Counted from the stretch's first letter, positions 38,815 to 47,597 are shown. The stretch: 64,000 nt of DNA from Rivibacter subsaxonicus (GCF_004217215.1 NZ_SHKP01000004.1:900829-964828), one strand, 5' to 3'. Notes: a model not told the origin generated them from the sequence alone. Numbers and translations: made by a program.

Positions 38815-38842
38815 GTGACACTCTGGAAAACACTGCTATACT
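38815..38842 (+). promoter_or_regulatory. Sigma-70 promoter of tRNA-Arg
   Basis: A -35 GTGACA (38815-38820) and a -10 TATACT (38837-38842) are 16 bp apart. The -10 ends 12 nt before the tRNA 5' end. This is among the best consensus promoters in the window, as expected for a stable RNA gene. Confidence 0.8.
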
Positions 38843-38854
38843 GCGAGGCTCAGC

Positions 38855-38931
38855 GCGGCTGTAGCTCAGTTGGATAGAGTACTTGGCTACGAACCAAGGG
38901 GTCGTGGGTTCGAATCCTGCCAGCCGCACCA
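38855..38931 (+). tRNA. tRNA-Arg (anticodon ACG)
   Basis: A 77-nt tRNA. The acceptor stem pairs GCGGCTG with CAGCCGC, the D-arm contains GCTCAGTTGGATAGAGT, the anticodon stem CTTGG/CCAAG holds the loop CTACGAA with anticodon ACG (the A is read as inosine), and the T-arm contains GGTTCGAATCC. The terminal CCA is encoded (38929-38931). It lies between hemY and a thioredoxin-like gene with its own promoter and terminator. Confidence 0.97.
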
Positions 38932-38962
38932 GAACAAGAAGAAACGAAGAAGAAGAAATGAA

Positions 38963-38998
38963 GCGCCTCGACCGTGCAAACGGTCGGGGCGTTTTTCA
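38963..38998 (+). terminator. Intrinsic terminator after tRNA-Arg
   Basis: An 11-bp stem with one G-T pair (CGCCTCGACCG, loop TGCAAA, CGGTCGGGGCG) is followed by TTTTTC. It ends the tRNA transcript and lies about 25 nt before the next start codon, so the thioredoxin-like gene needs its own promoter or read-through. Confidence 0.92.
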
Positions 38999-39022
38999 TT
39001 GGACCGCCACAAGCCAACGATC

Positions 39023-39490
39023 ATGAAATCACTGCTTGCCGCCTTTGCCTTCCTGCTGGCGGCGACCGCCGCCGTTGCCGCGGAGGGGCCGTACAACGAG
39101 GCGGCCGACGCCAGGGCCGAGATCCGCCAGGCGCTGTCGCAGGCGGCCGATGCACGGGTGCCGGTGCTGCTCGTGTTCGGGGCCAACTGGTGCGGCGACT
39201 GCAAGGTGCTCGACCTGGCGATGAAGGGCGGCAGCAGCGCGCCGCTGATCACGCGCGAGTTCAGGGTCGTCAAGATCGACGTCGGTCGCTTCGACCGCAA
39301 TCTCGACGTGGCGACGAGCTACGGCGTGCCGCTCAAGAAGGGCATCCCCGCGGTCGTCGTGCTCTCGCCCGCGAACCAGGTGCTCTACGCCACGCGCGCC
39401 GGCGAACTCGCCGATGCACGCAGCATGGGCGAGGCCGGCATCCTCGAGTTCTTCAGGCGCGTCTCGAGCGACGCCCGGCCCGGCTCCTGA
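39023..39490 (+). CDS. Thioredoxin-family exported protein
   Basis: A 155-residue protein with a signal peptide (residues 1-20, ending VAA) and a thioredoxin fold. The active site is WCGDC (Cys57 and Cys60), a DsbD-gamma-like variant with acidic Asp instead of the usual Pro or His. The GIPAVVVL segment holds the cis-proline. It is likely a periplasmic thiol reductase or oxidase; the partner is unknown. The start is only 25 nt after the tRNA terminator, so its promoter must be very close or it is read through. Confidence 0.87.
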   Translation: MKSLLAAFAFLLAATAAVAAEGPYNEAADARAEIRQALSQAADARVPVLLVFGANWCGDCKVLDLAMKGGSSAPLITREFRVVKIDVGRFDRNLDVATSYGVPLKKGIPAVVVLSPANQVLYATRAGELADARSMGEAGILEFFRRVSSDARPGS

Positions 39491-39509
39491 GCCGGGCGCG
39501 GAGCCCCGG

Positions 39510-41714
39510 TCAGGGCTTCTGCGTCGTCTTGCCGAACTGCCACAGCAGGAAGCTGTAGATGTCGGCCAGCTTGCTGTAGCCCTGCTGGGCGGTGCTGCCC
39601 ACGCCATGCCCGGCCTGGCCATCGAGCCGCATCAGCACCGGCTTGCCGCTGTTGCTCGCGGCCTGCAGCCGGGCCGCGGCCTTGGCGCTGTGCCACACGT
39701 CCACGCGCGGGTCGTTGAGGCCGTGGATGAACATCACCGCCGGGTAGGCCGTGCCATCCTTGATCTGGTGGTAGGTGCTCATCTCGAGCAGCGCCGGAAA
39801 CTCGGCCGGGTTCCTGGCCGAGCCGAACTCCGAGATGTTGGTGATGCCGTTGGCCGACTCCTCGGCGCGCACCGCGTCCATGATGCCGACGTCGAAGATC
39901 GCCGCCGCGAAAAGATCGGGCGCGGTGGTGATGCCGCGACCGACGAAGATGCCACCGGCGCTGGTGCCCCAGATACCCAGGGTCTTGGGCGAGGCGTAAC
40001 CCTGGTCGATCAGGTAGCGCGCGGCAGCCAGGCCGTCCTTCCAGGTGTTGGGCTTGGTGGCCTTGAAGCCGGCGCGATACCAGTCGTTGCCGTAGGCGCC
40101 GCTGCCACGCACGTTGGCGTAGGCCAGCACGCCGCCGCGCTCGAGCCAGGCGATGCTGCGCGGATCGAAGAAGGACTCGAACGACAGCCCGTAGGCGCCG
40201 TAGCCGACCAGCAGCGTCGGGTTGTTGCCGTCCAGCGGCAGGCCCTTGCGGCGCAGTATCGCCAGCGGCACCTTGGTGCCGTCGTGGCTGGTGACGAGTA
40301 CCTCCGAGACCTCGATCTCCGGCGCGCCGGGTGGGCGGGTCGCGGCGAGCAGGCCGGTGTCGCGCGTGGCGCCGTCGCTGCCGACCGCGATCACCCGCGG
40401 CGGCTCGGTCCAGGTGCTCGTGCCGACCCAGGGCTCGCGCTCGGCATGGGCCGGATCGGCGGCCATGAAGGTCGAGCCGGCCAGGCCGGGCGCGATGTCC
40501 TTGCCCGGGCCGACCTGGCCCTTGGCGTGGCGCAGCACCCGCGTGTTGAAGCCCTGCTGCACCTCGGTGTAGATCGCGTCGCGGTCGAGGCTGAAGGACT
40601 GCAGCACGCCGGTCTCGGGCTGCGGCACCACGGTCACGGCCCTGGCCAGCACCGGGTCCTTGAGCGGCAGCGCGAGCACGCGGCCGCGCGGCGCGCCGGC
40701 GTAGGTGCGCAGGTACAGCGTGTCGCCGCGCAGTTCGACCGCGGTGATCTTGTCGTCGAAGCCCGAGATCTGGCGCCAGCCGATGTTCTTGCGACCCAGG
40801 TCGCTGATCGGGGCCACGTACAGCCGGCCCTCGGGCACGGTGGTGTCGGTGGTGCGCGCGATCATGTAGCGGCTGTCCGCCGCAAAGATCACCTCGGCCA
40901 CGTCGAGCCGGTCGAGCTTGAGTTCCTTGTTGAGCAGCGGGCCGAACAGCGGCCGCGCCTTCGATTCGGGATCGCCGGCCTTCAGCAGGAACACGGTGGT
41001 GTCGAGGTAGGTCTCGGTCTCCGGCGCGCCGGGCGGCAGTTCGCGCACCTGGTTGTAGCTGAGGCTGCGGCTGTCGGGCGTCCAGTGCACCTGGCCCTGC
41101 TGAACGCGCGGGATCGGCTGGCCGATTGCCTTGCCGCTGGCGATGTCGAGCAGGTGCAGCGAGGCGTTCTCCGAGCCGCCGGCCGAGATGCCGTAGGCCA
41201 GTGTCTTGCCGTCCCACGAGGGCATGAAGTAGTTGATGGCGTGGGGCACGCCAGTGGCCTTGGCCAGTTGCTCGGGGTCGACCAGCACGCGCTCGGGACC
41301 GTTCAGCCCCTCGCGCATCATCAGCTTGAGCTGGCTGGTGCCGGCCTTGCGCTTCATGTAGTAGATGCGGTCGCCGGGCATGCGCATCACGCCGCGCACC
41401 ACGTCGCCCGAGGCCTTGGCCAGCGCCTCGACGCGCTGCGTGAGTTCGTCGCGCCCGGCGATGCGCGCCAGTTGCTCGGCGCCGTACTCGCCCTGCGCCT
41501 TGAGCCAGGCCTGGGTCGCTGGGCTCTTGACGTTCTCGAGATTGCGGTAGGGATCGGCGACGCTGACGCCGTGCAGCACCTCGGTCACTGGCTGGCTGGG
41601 CGCGGCCGGCGGCAGGCCCGCGGCCGAGGCCGCGAGCGCGAAGGCGGCGGCCGCGCCACCAAGGATCAGGTCGACCAGGCGACGCCGGCCGGGCCGGCGA
41701 ACGGCTCGATGCAT
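39510..41714 (-). CDS. Prolyl oligopeptidase family (S9A) serine peptidase
   Basis: A 734-residue exported peptidase. A signal peptide occupies about residues 1-33. A seven-bladed propeller follows (DPYRNLEN at its start is typical of S9A), and a C-terminal alpha/beta hydrolase domain carries the nucleophile in GTSAGG (Ser585), the aspartate in HGLNDPRVD and the histidine in GQAGHG. Such enzymes cleave short peptides after proline or similar residues. The start at 41714 has GGAG seven bases upstream. It is convergent with the thioredoxin-like gene. Confidence 0.93.
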   Translation of the reverse strand: MHRAVRRPGRRRLVDLILGGAAAAFALAASAAGLPPAAPSQPVTEVLHGVSVADPYRNLENVKSPATQAWLKAQGEYGAEQLARIAGRDELTQRVEALAKASGDVVRGVMRMPGDRIYYMKRKAGTSQLKLMMREGLNGPERVLVDPEQLAKATGVPHAINYFMPSWDGKTLAYGISAGGSENASLHLLDIASGKAIGQPIPRVQQGQVHWTPDSRSLSYNQVRELPPGAPETETYLDTTVFLLKAGDPESKARPLFGPLLNKELKLDRLDVAEVIFAADSRYMIARTTDTTVPEGRLYVAPISDLGRKNIGWRQISGFDDKITAVELRGDTLYLRTYAGAPRGRVLALPLKDPVLARAVTVVPQPETGVLQSFSLDRDAIYTEVQQGFNTRVLRHAKGQVGPGKDIAPGLAGSTFMAADPAHAEREPWVGTSTWTEPPRVIAVGSDGATRDTGLLAATRPPGAPEIEVSEVLVTSHDGTKVPLAILRRKGLPLDGNNPTLLVGYGAYGLSFESFFDPRSIAWLERGGVLAYANVRGSGAYGNDWYRAGFKATKPNTWKDGLAAARYLIDQGYASPKTLGIWGTSAGGIFVGRGITTAPDLFAAAIFDVGIMDAVRAEESANGITNISEFGSARNPAEFPALLEMSTYHQIKDGTAYPAVMFIHGLNDPRVDVWHSAKAAARLQAASNSGKPVLMRLDGQAGHGVGSTAQQGYSKLADIYSFLLWQFGKTTQKP

Positions 41715-41779
41715 GAACAGGCTCCATCGGCGCGGGATGCGCGAAATGGCCGCGATGCTACCCGTGCCCGCGTCGCGTT

Positions 41780-41795
41780 TACGCAAGACTGCGTA
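41780..41795. repeat. Palindrome between the S9 peptidase and VOC genes
   Basis: TACGCA, 4 nt, TGCGTA forms a perfect 6-4-6 inverted repeat in the 146-nt space between the divergent genes. Its size suits a dimeric regulator, but no protein can be assigned. Confidence 0.4.
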
Positions 41796-41860
41796 TGGCC
41801 GTGGCCGGTGCCGATGCCTACAAGAGGGCCTGTCGTGACCGATGCCGCAAGGAGACCGCA

Positions 41861-42301
41861 ATGAGTCTGTCGCCCCCCAATCAACCCGCTTCGGCCGCAG
41901 GGCGTGCAGCGGAGCCAGCCACCTTCCCGAGCAGCGAGGCGACCTGCATGCTGCCGGTCAAGGACCTGGCCCGCGCCCGACGCTTCTACGAGCAGGCGCT
42001 CGGACTCGAGATCGTCGGCGGCAAGCCCGACGGCAAGTTCGTCTACCGCTGCGGCGGCACCGAGATCGCGCTGTTTCCCAAGCCCGAGGGCACCCAGGCC
42101 ACGCACACGGCGCTGAGCTTCCGGGTCGCCGACATCGGTGCTGCGGTCGCGCAACTGGTGGCGCGCGGCGTGGTGTTCGCCGACTACGACCTGCCCGGCC
42201 TCAAGACCGTCGAGCATGTCTGCGTGCTCGGCTCGGAGAAGGCGGCCTGGTTCGAGGATCCCGAGGGCAACATCCTGTGCCTGCACGAGGACCTTGGCTG
42301 A
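41861..42301 (+). CDS. VOC family (glyoxalase/bleomycin-resistance fold) protein
   Basis: A 146-residue protein of the vicinal oxygen chelate fold. The two beta-alpha-beta-beta-beta modules are visible (VKDLARARRFYEQALGLEIVG and AAWFEDPEGNILCLHED). Possible metal residues include the histidine in HTALSFRV and the terminal glutamate in LCLHED. These proteins may be lyases, dioxygenases or binding proteins; the substrate is unknown. AAGGAG lies eight bases ahead of the start. Confidence 0.88.
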   Translation: MSLSPPNQPASAAGRAAEPATFPSSEATCMLPVKDLARARRFYEQALGLEIVGGKPDGKFVYRCGGTEIALFPKPEGTQATHTALSFRVADIGAAVAQLVARGVVFADYDLPGLKTVEHVCVLGSEKAAWFEDPEGNILCLHEDLG

Positions 42302-42355
42302 GTGCAAGGCGACACCACCCCGAAAGCAGGCCGGGCCGCAACATGCGATGCCGCA

Positions 42356-42441
42356 AACCCTCGGGTACATTGAATCGCCCGGCAGCGCAGCCTGCGCCGC
42401 ATTGCCCCCGGGCCATGACAACGAAGCAAAGCCCGAGGGTT
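42356..42441 (+). promoter_or_regulatory. Nested inverted repeats in the leader of the patatin gene
   Basis: Three collinear inverted repeats lie inside each other: AACCCTCGGG (42356-42365) with CCCGAGGGTT (42432-42441); GCCCGG (42377-42382) with CCGGGC (42408-42413); GCGCAG (42385-42390) with CTGCGC (42392-42397). The outer right arm contains GAGGG, the likely ribosome binding site, and ends one base before the start codon at 42443. Folding would hide it. Confidence 0.6.
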
Positions 42442-42442
42442 C

Positions 42443-44353
42443 ATGGACCAGGTCGCCTCACCCCAGCATTACCAGGACGCGCTGCTGATGCAGCACCTGC
42501 GCGCCTGCTTCGGAGAAATCGACGCTGCCTCGGCGCAATTGCTGCGTGAGCACCTGGAGTGGGTCGAGATCGTCGGTGGCGAGTCCCTGATCCGGCAGGG
42601 CGAGCCGGGCGACTCGATGTACCTGCTGGTCAGCGGCCGCTTGCGTGCCTACATCGCCGACGACGACGGGTCGCAGCGCATGGTGCGCGACATGTCGCGT
42701 GGCCAGATCCTCGGCGAGATGAGCCTCTACACCGACGAGCCGCGCTCGGCCACGGTGGTGGCGATCCGCGATTCGGTGCTGGTGCGCCTGGGCAAGGCCG
42801 AGTTCAACCGGCTGCTGTCGAGCAGCTCGCAGGTGTCGATCGCGCTGACCCGGCAGATCATCCAGCGCCTGCGCACCGAGCAGTCGCGCTCCGCGCTCGA
42901 CCGGCCGGTCGCGATCGGACTGCTGCCGATCAGCGATGGCGTCGACATCTCGAGCTTCGGTCGCGAATTGGCCAAGCAACTGCAGGCAATGGGTCGGGTC
43001 GCGGTGGTCGATTCGGCCAGTCTCGACGCCGACCTGCAGCAGCCCGGCATCACTCACCGCGCCCAGGGCGACACCGAGGCCAATCGCCGCATCGCGATGC
43101 GGCTCGACGAGATCGAGGCCGGGAACGACTTCGTGTTGCTCCTTGGCGATGCCACGCCGACCACCTGGACCCATCGCTGCAGCCGCCACTGCGACGAGTT
43201 GCTGCTGCTCGCAGACGCCGACCAGCCGCCGCGCGTGCATGCGATCGAGGACGAGTGCCTGCTGCGGCGGCCGCCGCGCACCGAGGCCGCCGAGATCCTG
43301 GTGCTGCTGCATCCGGCCGACCGGCTGTCGCCGCGTGGCACGCGCGAATGGCTGGCGCGGCGCCCGCTGGCCGATCATGTGCACATCCGTCCGGCGCTGG
43401 CGCGCGACATGGCGCGCCTGGCGCGCCTGCAGAGCCGCACCGCGATCGGCATGGTGCTGGCCGGCGGCGGCGCGCGCGGCTTTGCCCACCTCGGCGTCTA
43501 CCGCGCGCTGCAGGAGCACGGCATCGAGATCGACGTGGTCGGCGGCACCAGCATCGGTGCCGCGATGGGCACCTACATCGCCTGCGACCAGCCGCTGGCG
43601 GCGATTACCGCGCATGCGCGCAAGGCCTTCGGCGACCACCCGACCGGCGACTTCAACCTGCTGCCGATGGTCTCGCTGATCAAGGGCCAGCGCCTGCGTC
43701 GCCTGATTTCCCAGGCGATTCAAGAGCTGCTCGGCGTCGATGCCGATGTCGAAGACCTGTGGCGCAACTTCTACTGCGTCGCCACCAACTACTCCAAGGC
43801 CAGCGAGCAGGTGGTGCACCACGGCAACCTGGCCAGGGCGCTGCTGTCGAGCACCGCCATTCCTGGCGCGCTGCCGCCGGTGATCGAGGACGGCGACCTG
43901 CTCTGCGACGGCGGCACCTTCAACAACTTCCCGGTCGACGTGATGCGCCGCATGCGCGGGGTCGGCAAGGTGATCGGCGTCGACCTCAACTTCCGCAAGC
44001 TGCGTCGCATCGAGCACGACGACATGCCCGGCACCTGGGCCCTGTTGCGCGACCGGCTGCGACCCCGCAAGCAGCGGCGCTACCGGCTGCCTTCGCTGCC
44101 GGCCTACCTGATGAACGTCACGATCCTCTACAGCATGTCGCGCCAGCGCGAGGCGAAGAAGCTGACCGACCTCTATTTCAATCCGCCGCTGGAGCGGGTC
44201 GGCATGCTGGCCTGGGATCGCTTCGACCAGGTCGTGCAACAGGGGCATGCGCACGCGCTCGAGGTTCTTGGCCAGATGTCCGCGCCGGCGTTGCGGCAAC
44301 TCGGTGCCGGCTCCGCCGGCGCCGGGCTTGCTGATACGCTGGGCGTGCGATGA
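42443..44353 (+). CDS. Cyclic-nucleotide-binding patatin-like phospholipase (NTE type)
   Basis: A 636-residue protein. Residues about 20-140 form a cNMP-binding domain (GDSMYLLVSGRLRAYI, GQILGEMSLYTDEPRSATV). A middle region to about 335 resembles the linker of neuropathy-target-esterase homologues. The C-terminal patatin domain has the oxyanion loop GGGARGFAHLG, the nucleophile GTSIG (Ser370) and the catalytic DGG (Asp489). It should hydrolyse phospholipids or lysophospholipids at the membrane, possibly controlled by cyclic nucleotides. It overlaps greB by 4 nt. A structured leader precedes it. Confidence 0.92.
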   Translation: MDQVASPQHYQDALLMQHLRACFGEIDAASAQLLREHLEWVEIVGGESLIRQGEPGDSMYLLVSGRLRAYIADDDGSQRMVRDMSRGQILGEMSLYTDEPRSATVVAIRDSVLVRLGKAEFNRLLSSSSQVSIALTRQIIQRLRTEQSRSALDRPVAIGLLPISDGVDISSFGRELAKQLQAMGRVAVVDSASLDADLQQPGITHRAQGDTEANRRIAMRLDEIEAGNDFVLLLGDATPTTWTHRCSRHCDELLLLADADQPPRVHAIEDECLLRRPPRTEAAEILVLLHPADRLSPRGTREWLARRPLADHVHIRPALARDMARLARLQSRTAIGMVLAGGGARGFAHLGVYRALQEHGIEIDVVGGTSIGAAMGTYIACDQPLAAITAHARKAFGDHPTGDFNLLPMVSLIKGQRLRRLISQAIQELLGVDADVEDLWRNFYCVATNYSKASEQVVHHGNLARALLSSTAIPGALPPVIEDGDLLCDGGTFNNFPVDVMRRMRGVGKVIGVDLNFRKLRRIEHDDMPGTWALLRDRLRPRKQRRYRLPSLPAYLMNVTILYSMSRQREAKKLTDLYFNPPLERVGMLAWDRFDQVVQQGHAHALEVLGQMSAPALRQLGAGSAGAGLADTLGVR

Positions 44354-44925
44354 ACAAGGCCTTCACCCGCGAGCCCGACGGCGATCTCGACGACGACGAG
44401 GACGCGGGTCCCGCGTTGCCCGCGCTGCCAGCCGGTGCCCGCAACTACGTCACGCCGCAGGGTTACGCGCGGCTGCGCGCCGAGCTGATGCAGCTGATGG
44501 ACGACGAGCGGCCGAAGGTGGTCGAGGTCGTCTCGTGGGCGGCCAAGAACGGCGACCGCAGCGAGAACGGCGACTACCTCTATGGCAAGAAGCGCTTGCG
44601 CGAGATCGATCGCCGCATCCGCTTTCTCACCAAGCGGCTCGACATCGCCGAGGTGGCCGACCCGAGTGCGCACCATGGCAGCGACCAGATCTTCTTCGGC
44701 GCCACGGTCACCTACGCCAACGCCAAGGGCGAGCGGCGCACGATCACGATCAAGGGCATCGACGAGGTCGACAACCTGAAGGGCGAGGTCAGCTGGGTGG
44801 CGCCGATCGCGCGTGCGTTGATCAAGGCGCGCGAGGGCGACGAGGTGACGCTGCCGACGCCGGGCGGCGTCGAGCGGCTCGAGGTGCTGGTGGTCAGCTA
44901 CCCGGCGCCCGGAACCCCGAACTGA
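44350..44925 (+). CDS. greB: Transcription elongation factor GreB
   Basis: A 191-residue Gre factor that rescues backtracked RNA polymerase by stimulating transcript cleavage. The N-terminal coiled coil (YVTPQGYARLRAELMQLMDDERPKVVEVV), the acidic tip GDRSENGDYLYGKKRLREID and the C-terminal FKBP-like domain are all present; YLYGKKRLREID marks GreB rather than GreA. A 25-residue acidic N-terminal extension is unusual but seen in relatives. It overlaps the patatin gene by ATGA and abuts the convergent spoT stop with no spacer. Confidence 0.95.
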   Translation: MNKAFTREPDGDLDDDEDAGPALPALPAGARNYVTPQGYARLRAELMQLMDDERPKVVEVVSWAAKNGDRSENGDYLYGKKRLREIDRRIRFLTKRLDIAEVADPSAHHGSDQIFFGATVTYANAKGERRTITIKGIDEVDNLKGEVSWVAPIARALIKAREGDEVTLPTPGGVERLEVLVVSYPAPGTPN

Positions 44926-47217
44926 TCAACCCTTGCTGCGCGCCACGCGCAGCACGGTGCTGGCGCGCTTGAGGGTGCGCAGCACCTCGGCCAGATGCAG
45001 CCGGTCGCGCACCGCGATGAGCATGCGCAGTTCGGTGGTCTCGGCGGCACGATCGTCGCCCATGTCGAGGTGGACGATGTCGGCCTCTGCCCCGCTGACG
45101 GCCGAAGCCACCTGGGCCAGCACGCCCTTGCCGTTGCCGACCAGCACGCTGACCGAGGTCTCGAAGCTACGCTCCGGCGCCTCGGCCCATTCGACCTTGA
45201 TCCACTGCTCGCTGTCGCGTTGCGCCAGCCGGCGCGCGACGCCGCAGTCGGCGGCATGCACCACCAGGCCCTCGCCGCGGCCGAGGTAGCCGGTGATCTC
45301 GTCGCCCGGGATCGGCCGGCAGCAATGCGCCAGCTGCACCGTGGCGCCCTCGCTGCCGTCGATGATCACAGTGCCCTGCGCCGGCTGGGCGTCGTCGGCC
45401 ACGAAGCGGCCGGCGGTCAGCGTCAGCGCATCGGGCCGCGCGCCGCGCTCGCCGAGCAGCATGGCGAGCCGCTTGGCGACGATGCTCGGGATCTTCTTGC
45501 CGAGGCCGATGTCGATCATCAGGTCCTCGCGGTTGCGGCTGGCGCTCCAGCGCAGCAGCGCGGTCCAGAGCTGGGCGTCGGCGCCTTCGCCCTCGGCGTC
45601 GCCCGCCGGCAGCTGCAGGCCCTCGGCCCGCAACGCCTGCGCCAGCAGCTTCTCGCCCAGGCGCTGCGACTCCTCGCCCTCCATGTTCTTGAGGTAGTGG
45701 CGGATCTTGGAGCGCGCGCGGCCGGTGCGCACGAAGTTCAACCAGGCCGGGTTGGGCTTGGCGCTCGGCGCCGTCATCACCTCGACCACGTCGCCCGAGC
45801 GCAGTTCGGTGCGCAGCGCGACCGACTCGCCGTTGACTTTGGCGGCGATGCAGTGGTCGCCGACGTCGGAGTGGATCGCGTAGGCAAAGTCGACCGGCGT
45901 GGCGCCGCGCGGCAGCGCCAGGATCTTGCTCATCGGCGTGAAGACATAGACCGAGTCGGGGAACAGGTCGATCTTGACGTGCTCGAGGAACTCGGCCGCG
46001 TCACGCGTCTCGTCGTGGATGTCCATCAGGCTCTGCAGCCACATCGCGCCGAGCGCCTGCGCGTCGGTGCCGGCCGCGCCGCGCGCCTTGTAGAGCCAGT
46101 GCGCCGCGATGCCCTTCTCGGCCACCAGGTGCATCTGCTCGGTGCGGATCTGGAACTCGACCGCGGTGCCGAGCGGGCTCACCAGCGTGGTGTGCAAGGA
46201 CTGGTAGCCGTTGGCCTTGGGGATCGCGATGTAGTCCTTGAAGCGGCCCGGCATCGGCTTGTAGAGCTGGTGCAGCACGCCCAGCGCGAGGTAGCACTCG
46301 GGCAGCGTGCCGACCACCAGCCTGAAGCCGAACACGTCGCTGACCTGGGCGAAGCTCAGGTGCTTCTCGCGCATCTTGCGGTAGATGCTGTAGACCGTCT
46401 TCTCGCGGCCCGACACCTGCACCGGCAGCTTGGCTTCCTTGAAGGCACGCTCGACGTCCTTCTGCACGCGATCGACGATGTCGCGCCTGAAACCGCGCGC
46501 TCGGCCGACCGCCTTTTCGACCGCGCCGAAGCGCCACGGCCGCAGATGGCGGAACGAGAGCTCCTGCAGCTCGCGGTAGCTCTGGTTGAGGCCCAGCCGG
46601 TGCGCGATCGGGGCGTAGATCTCGAGCGTCTCGCGCGCGATGCGGCCGCGCTTGTTGGCCGGCATCGCGTCCATCGTGCGCATGTTGTGCAGCCGGTCGG
46701 CGAGTTTGATGAGGATGACGCGCACGTCGCGCGACATCGCCAGCAGCATCTTGCGGAAGGACTCCGCCTGGCCTTCCTCGCGCGTGCTGAACTGCAGCTT
46801 GTCGAGCTTGGTGAGGCCGTCGACCAGTTCGGCCACCGGGGCGCCGAAGCGCTCGATCAGCTCCGGTTTGGTGATGCCGCAATCCTCCATCGCGTCGTGC
46901 ATCAGCGCGGCCTGGATCGCCTGCGCGTCGAGCTTCCAGTCGGCGCACAGGCCGGCGACGGCGATCGGGTGCGTGATGTAGGGCTCGCCGCTGGCGCGGA
47001 ACTGGCCCAGGTGGGCCTCGTCGGCAAAGCGGTAGGCGGCGCGGACCTGCTTGAGGTCGGCGCTGTCGAGGTAGTCGAGCTTGTCGGCCAGCGCGGCAAA
47101 ACTGCTGGCTTCGACGTTTGAGCCACCCTTGTTCAGCGCCGCGGCGCCGCCGAGCATGAAGGCCGGCAGCGCTTCACTGAGCTTCTTGCGAACGGCGGTG
47201 ACGGCACGCGAGGGCAT
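44926..47217 (-). CDS. spoT: Bifunctional (p)ppGpp synthase/hydrolase, SpoT type
   Basis: A 763-residue RelA/SpoT homologue controlling the stringent response. The HD hydrolase domain is intact (THPIAVA, HDAMEDCG, LADRLHNMRT). The synthetase domain has SGREKTVYSIYRKM and RFKDYIAIPKANGYQSLHT; the RFKD form is typical of bifunctional enzymes rather than RelA. TGS and ACT domains follow (VYVFTPMSKILALPRGATPVDFAY; TTELRMLIAVRDRLHLAEVLR). The start at 47217 gives a normal N-terminus; 47238 is possible. rpoZ and gmk lie upstream on the same strand. Confidence 0.95.
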   Translation of the reverse strand: MPSRAVTAVRKKLSEALPAFMLGGAAALNKGGSNVEASSFAALADKLDYLDSADLKQVRAAYRFADEAHLGQFRASGEPYITHPIAVAGLCADWKLDAQAIQAALMHDAMEDCGITKPELIERFGAPVAELVDGLTKLDKLQFSTREEGQAESFRKMLLAMSRDVRVILIKLADRLHNMRTMDAMPANKRGRIARETLEIYAPIAHRLGLNQSYRELQELSFRHLRPWRFGAVEKAVGRARGFRRDIVDRVQKDVERAFKEAKLPVQVSGREKTVYSIYRKMREKHLSFAQVSDVFGFRLVVGTLPECYLALGVLHQLYKPMPGRFKDYIAIPKANGYQSLHTTLVSPLGTAVEFQIRTEQMHLVAEKGIAAHWLYKARGAAGTDAQALGAMWLQSLMDIHDETRDAAEFLEHVKIDLFPDSVYVFTPMSKILALPRGATPVDFAYAIHSDVGDHCIAAKVNGESVALRTELRSGDVVEVMTAPSAKPNPAWLNFVRTGRARSKIRHYLKNMEGEESQRLGEKLLAQALRAEGLQLPAGDAEGEGADAQLWTALLRWSASRNREDLMIDIGLGKKIPSIVAKRLAMLLGERGARPDALTLTAGRFVADDAQPAQGTVIIDGSEGATVQLAHCCRPIPGDEITGYLGRGEGLVVHAADCGVARRLAQRDSEQWIKVEWAEAPERSFETSVSVLVGNGKGVLAQVASAVSGAEADIVHLDMGDDRAAETTELRMLIAVRDRLHLAEVLRTLKRASTVLRVARSKG

Positions 47218-47280
47218 CTGCGAATGGTAACGGAGCATGCCCGGCGAGCGCGCCAAGGGGCCTCCCGGTTGACGCCAACG

Positions 47281-47306
47281 AAAAGGCCCGCCGGGTGGCG
47301 GGCCTT
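47281..47306 (-). terminator. Intrinsic terminator between rpoZ and spoT
   Basis: A 10-bp stem (AAGGCCCGCC, 4-nt loop, GGCGGGCCTT) is followed on the minus strand by TTTTCG. It lies about 45 nt after the rpoZ stop and ahead of spoT, so spoT may be partly uncoupled from gmk-rpoZ. Confidence 0.82.
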
Positions 47307-47350
47307 GGTGCTGGCCTGGGCCGTCGCGGCTCAGGCGTCGTGCGCGATCC

Positions 47351-47554
47351 TCAGATCGGCACCTTCTTGAGCATCTCCACGCCAACCAGGCCTTCGGCGA
47401 TCTCGCGCAGCGCGGTGACGCCGGGCTTGTTCTTGGTCTCGACGCGGGGCGCGTGGCCCTGGCTCAGCATGCGCGCACGGTAGGTGGCGGCCAGCACGAG
47501 CTGGAAGCGGTTCGGGATCTTGTCCAGGCAGTCTTCGACGGTGATGCGGGCCAT
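47351..47554 (-). CDS. rpoZ: RNA polymerase omega subunit
   Basis: A 67-residue omega subunit, which helps fold the beta-prime subunit and binds ppGpp in some bacteria. [23 protein letters not shown] is the diagnostic N-terminus, with the conserved [10 protein letters not shown] helix near the end. The gmk-rpoZ-spoT order is standard in proteobacteria and brings a ppGpp target next to the ppGpp enzyme. Confidence 0.97.
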   Translation of the reverse strand: MARITVEDCLDKIPNRFQLVLAATYRARMLSQGHAPRVETKNKPGVTALREIAEGLVGVEMLKKVPI

Positions 47555-47597
47555 GCTGAAAACTCCGGTGGCTGTCTTGAGGATCGGGAATTCGGGG

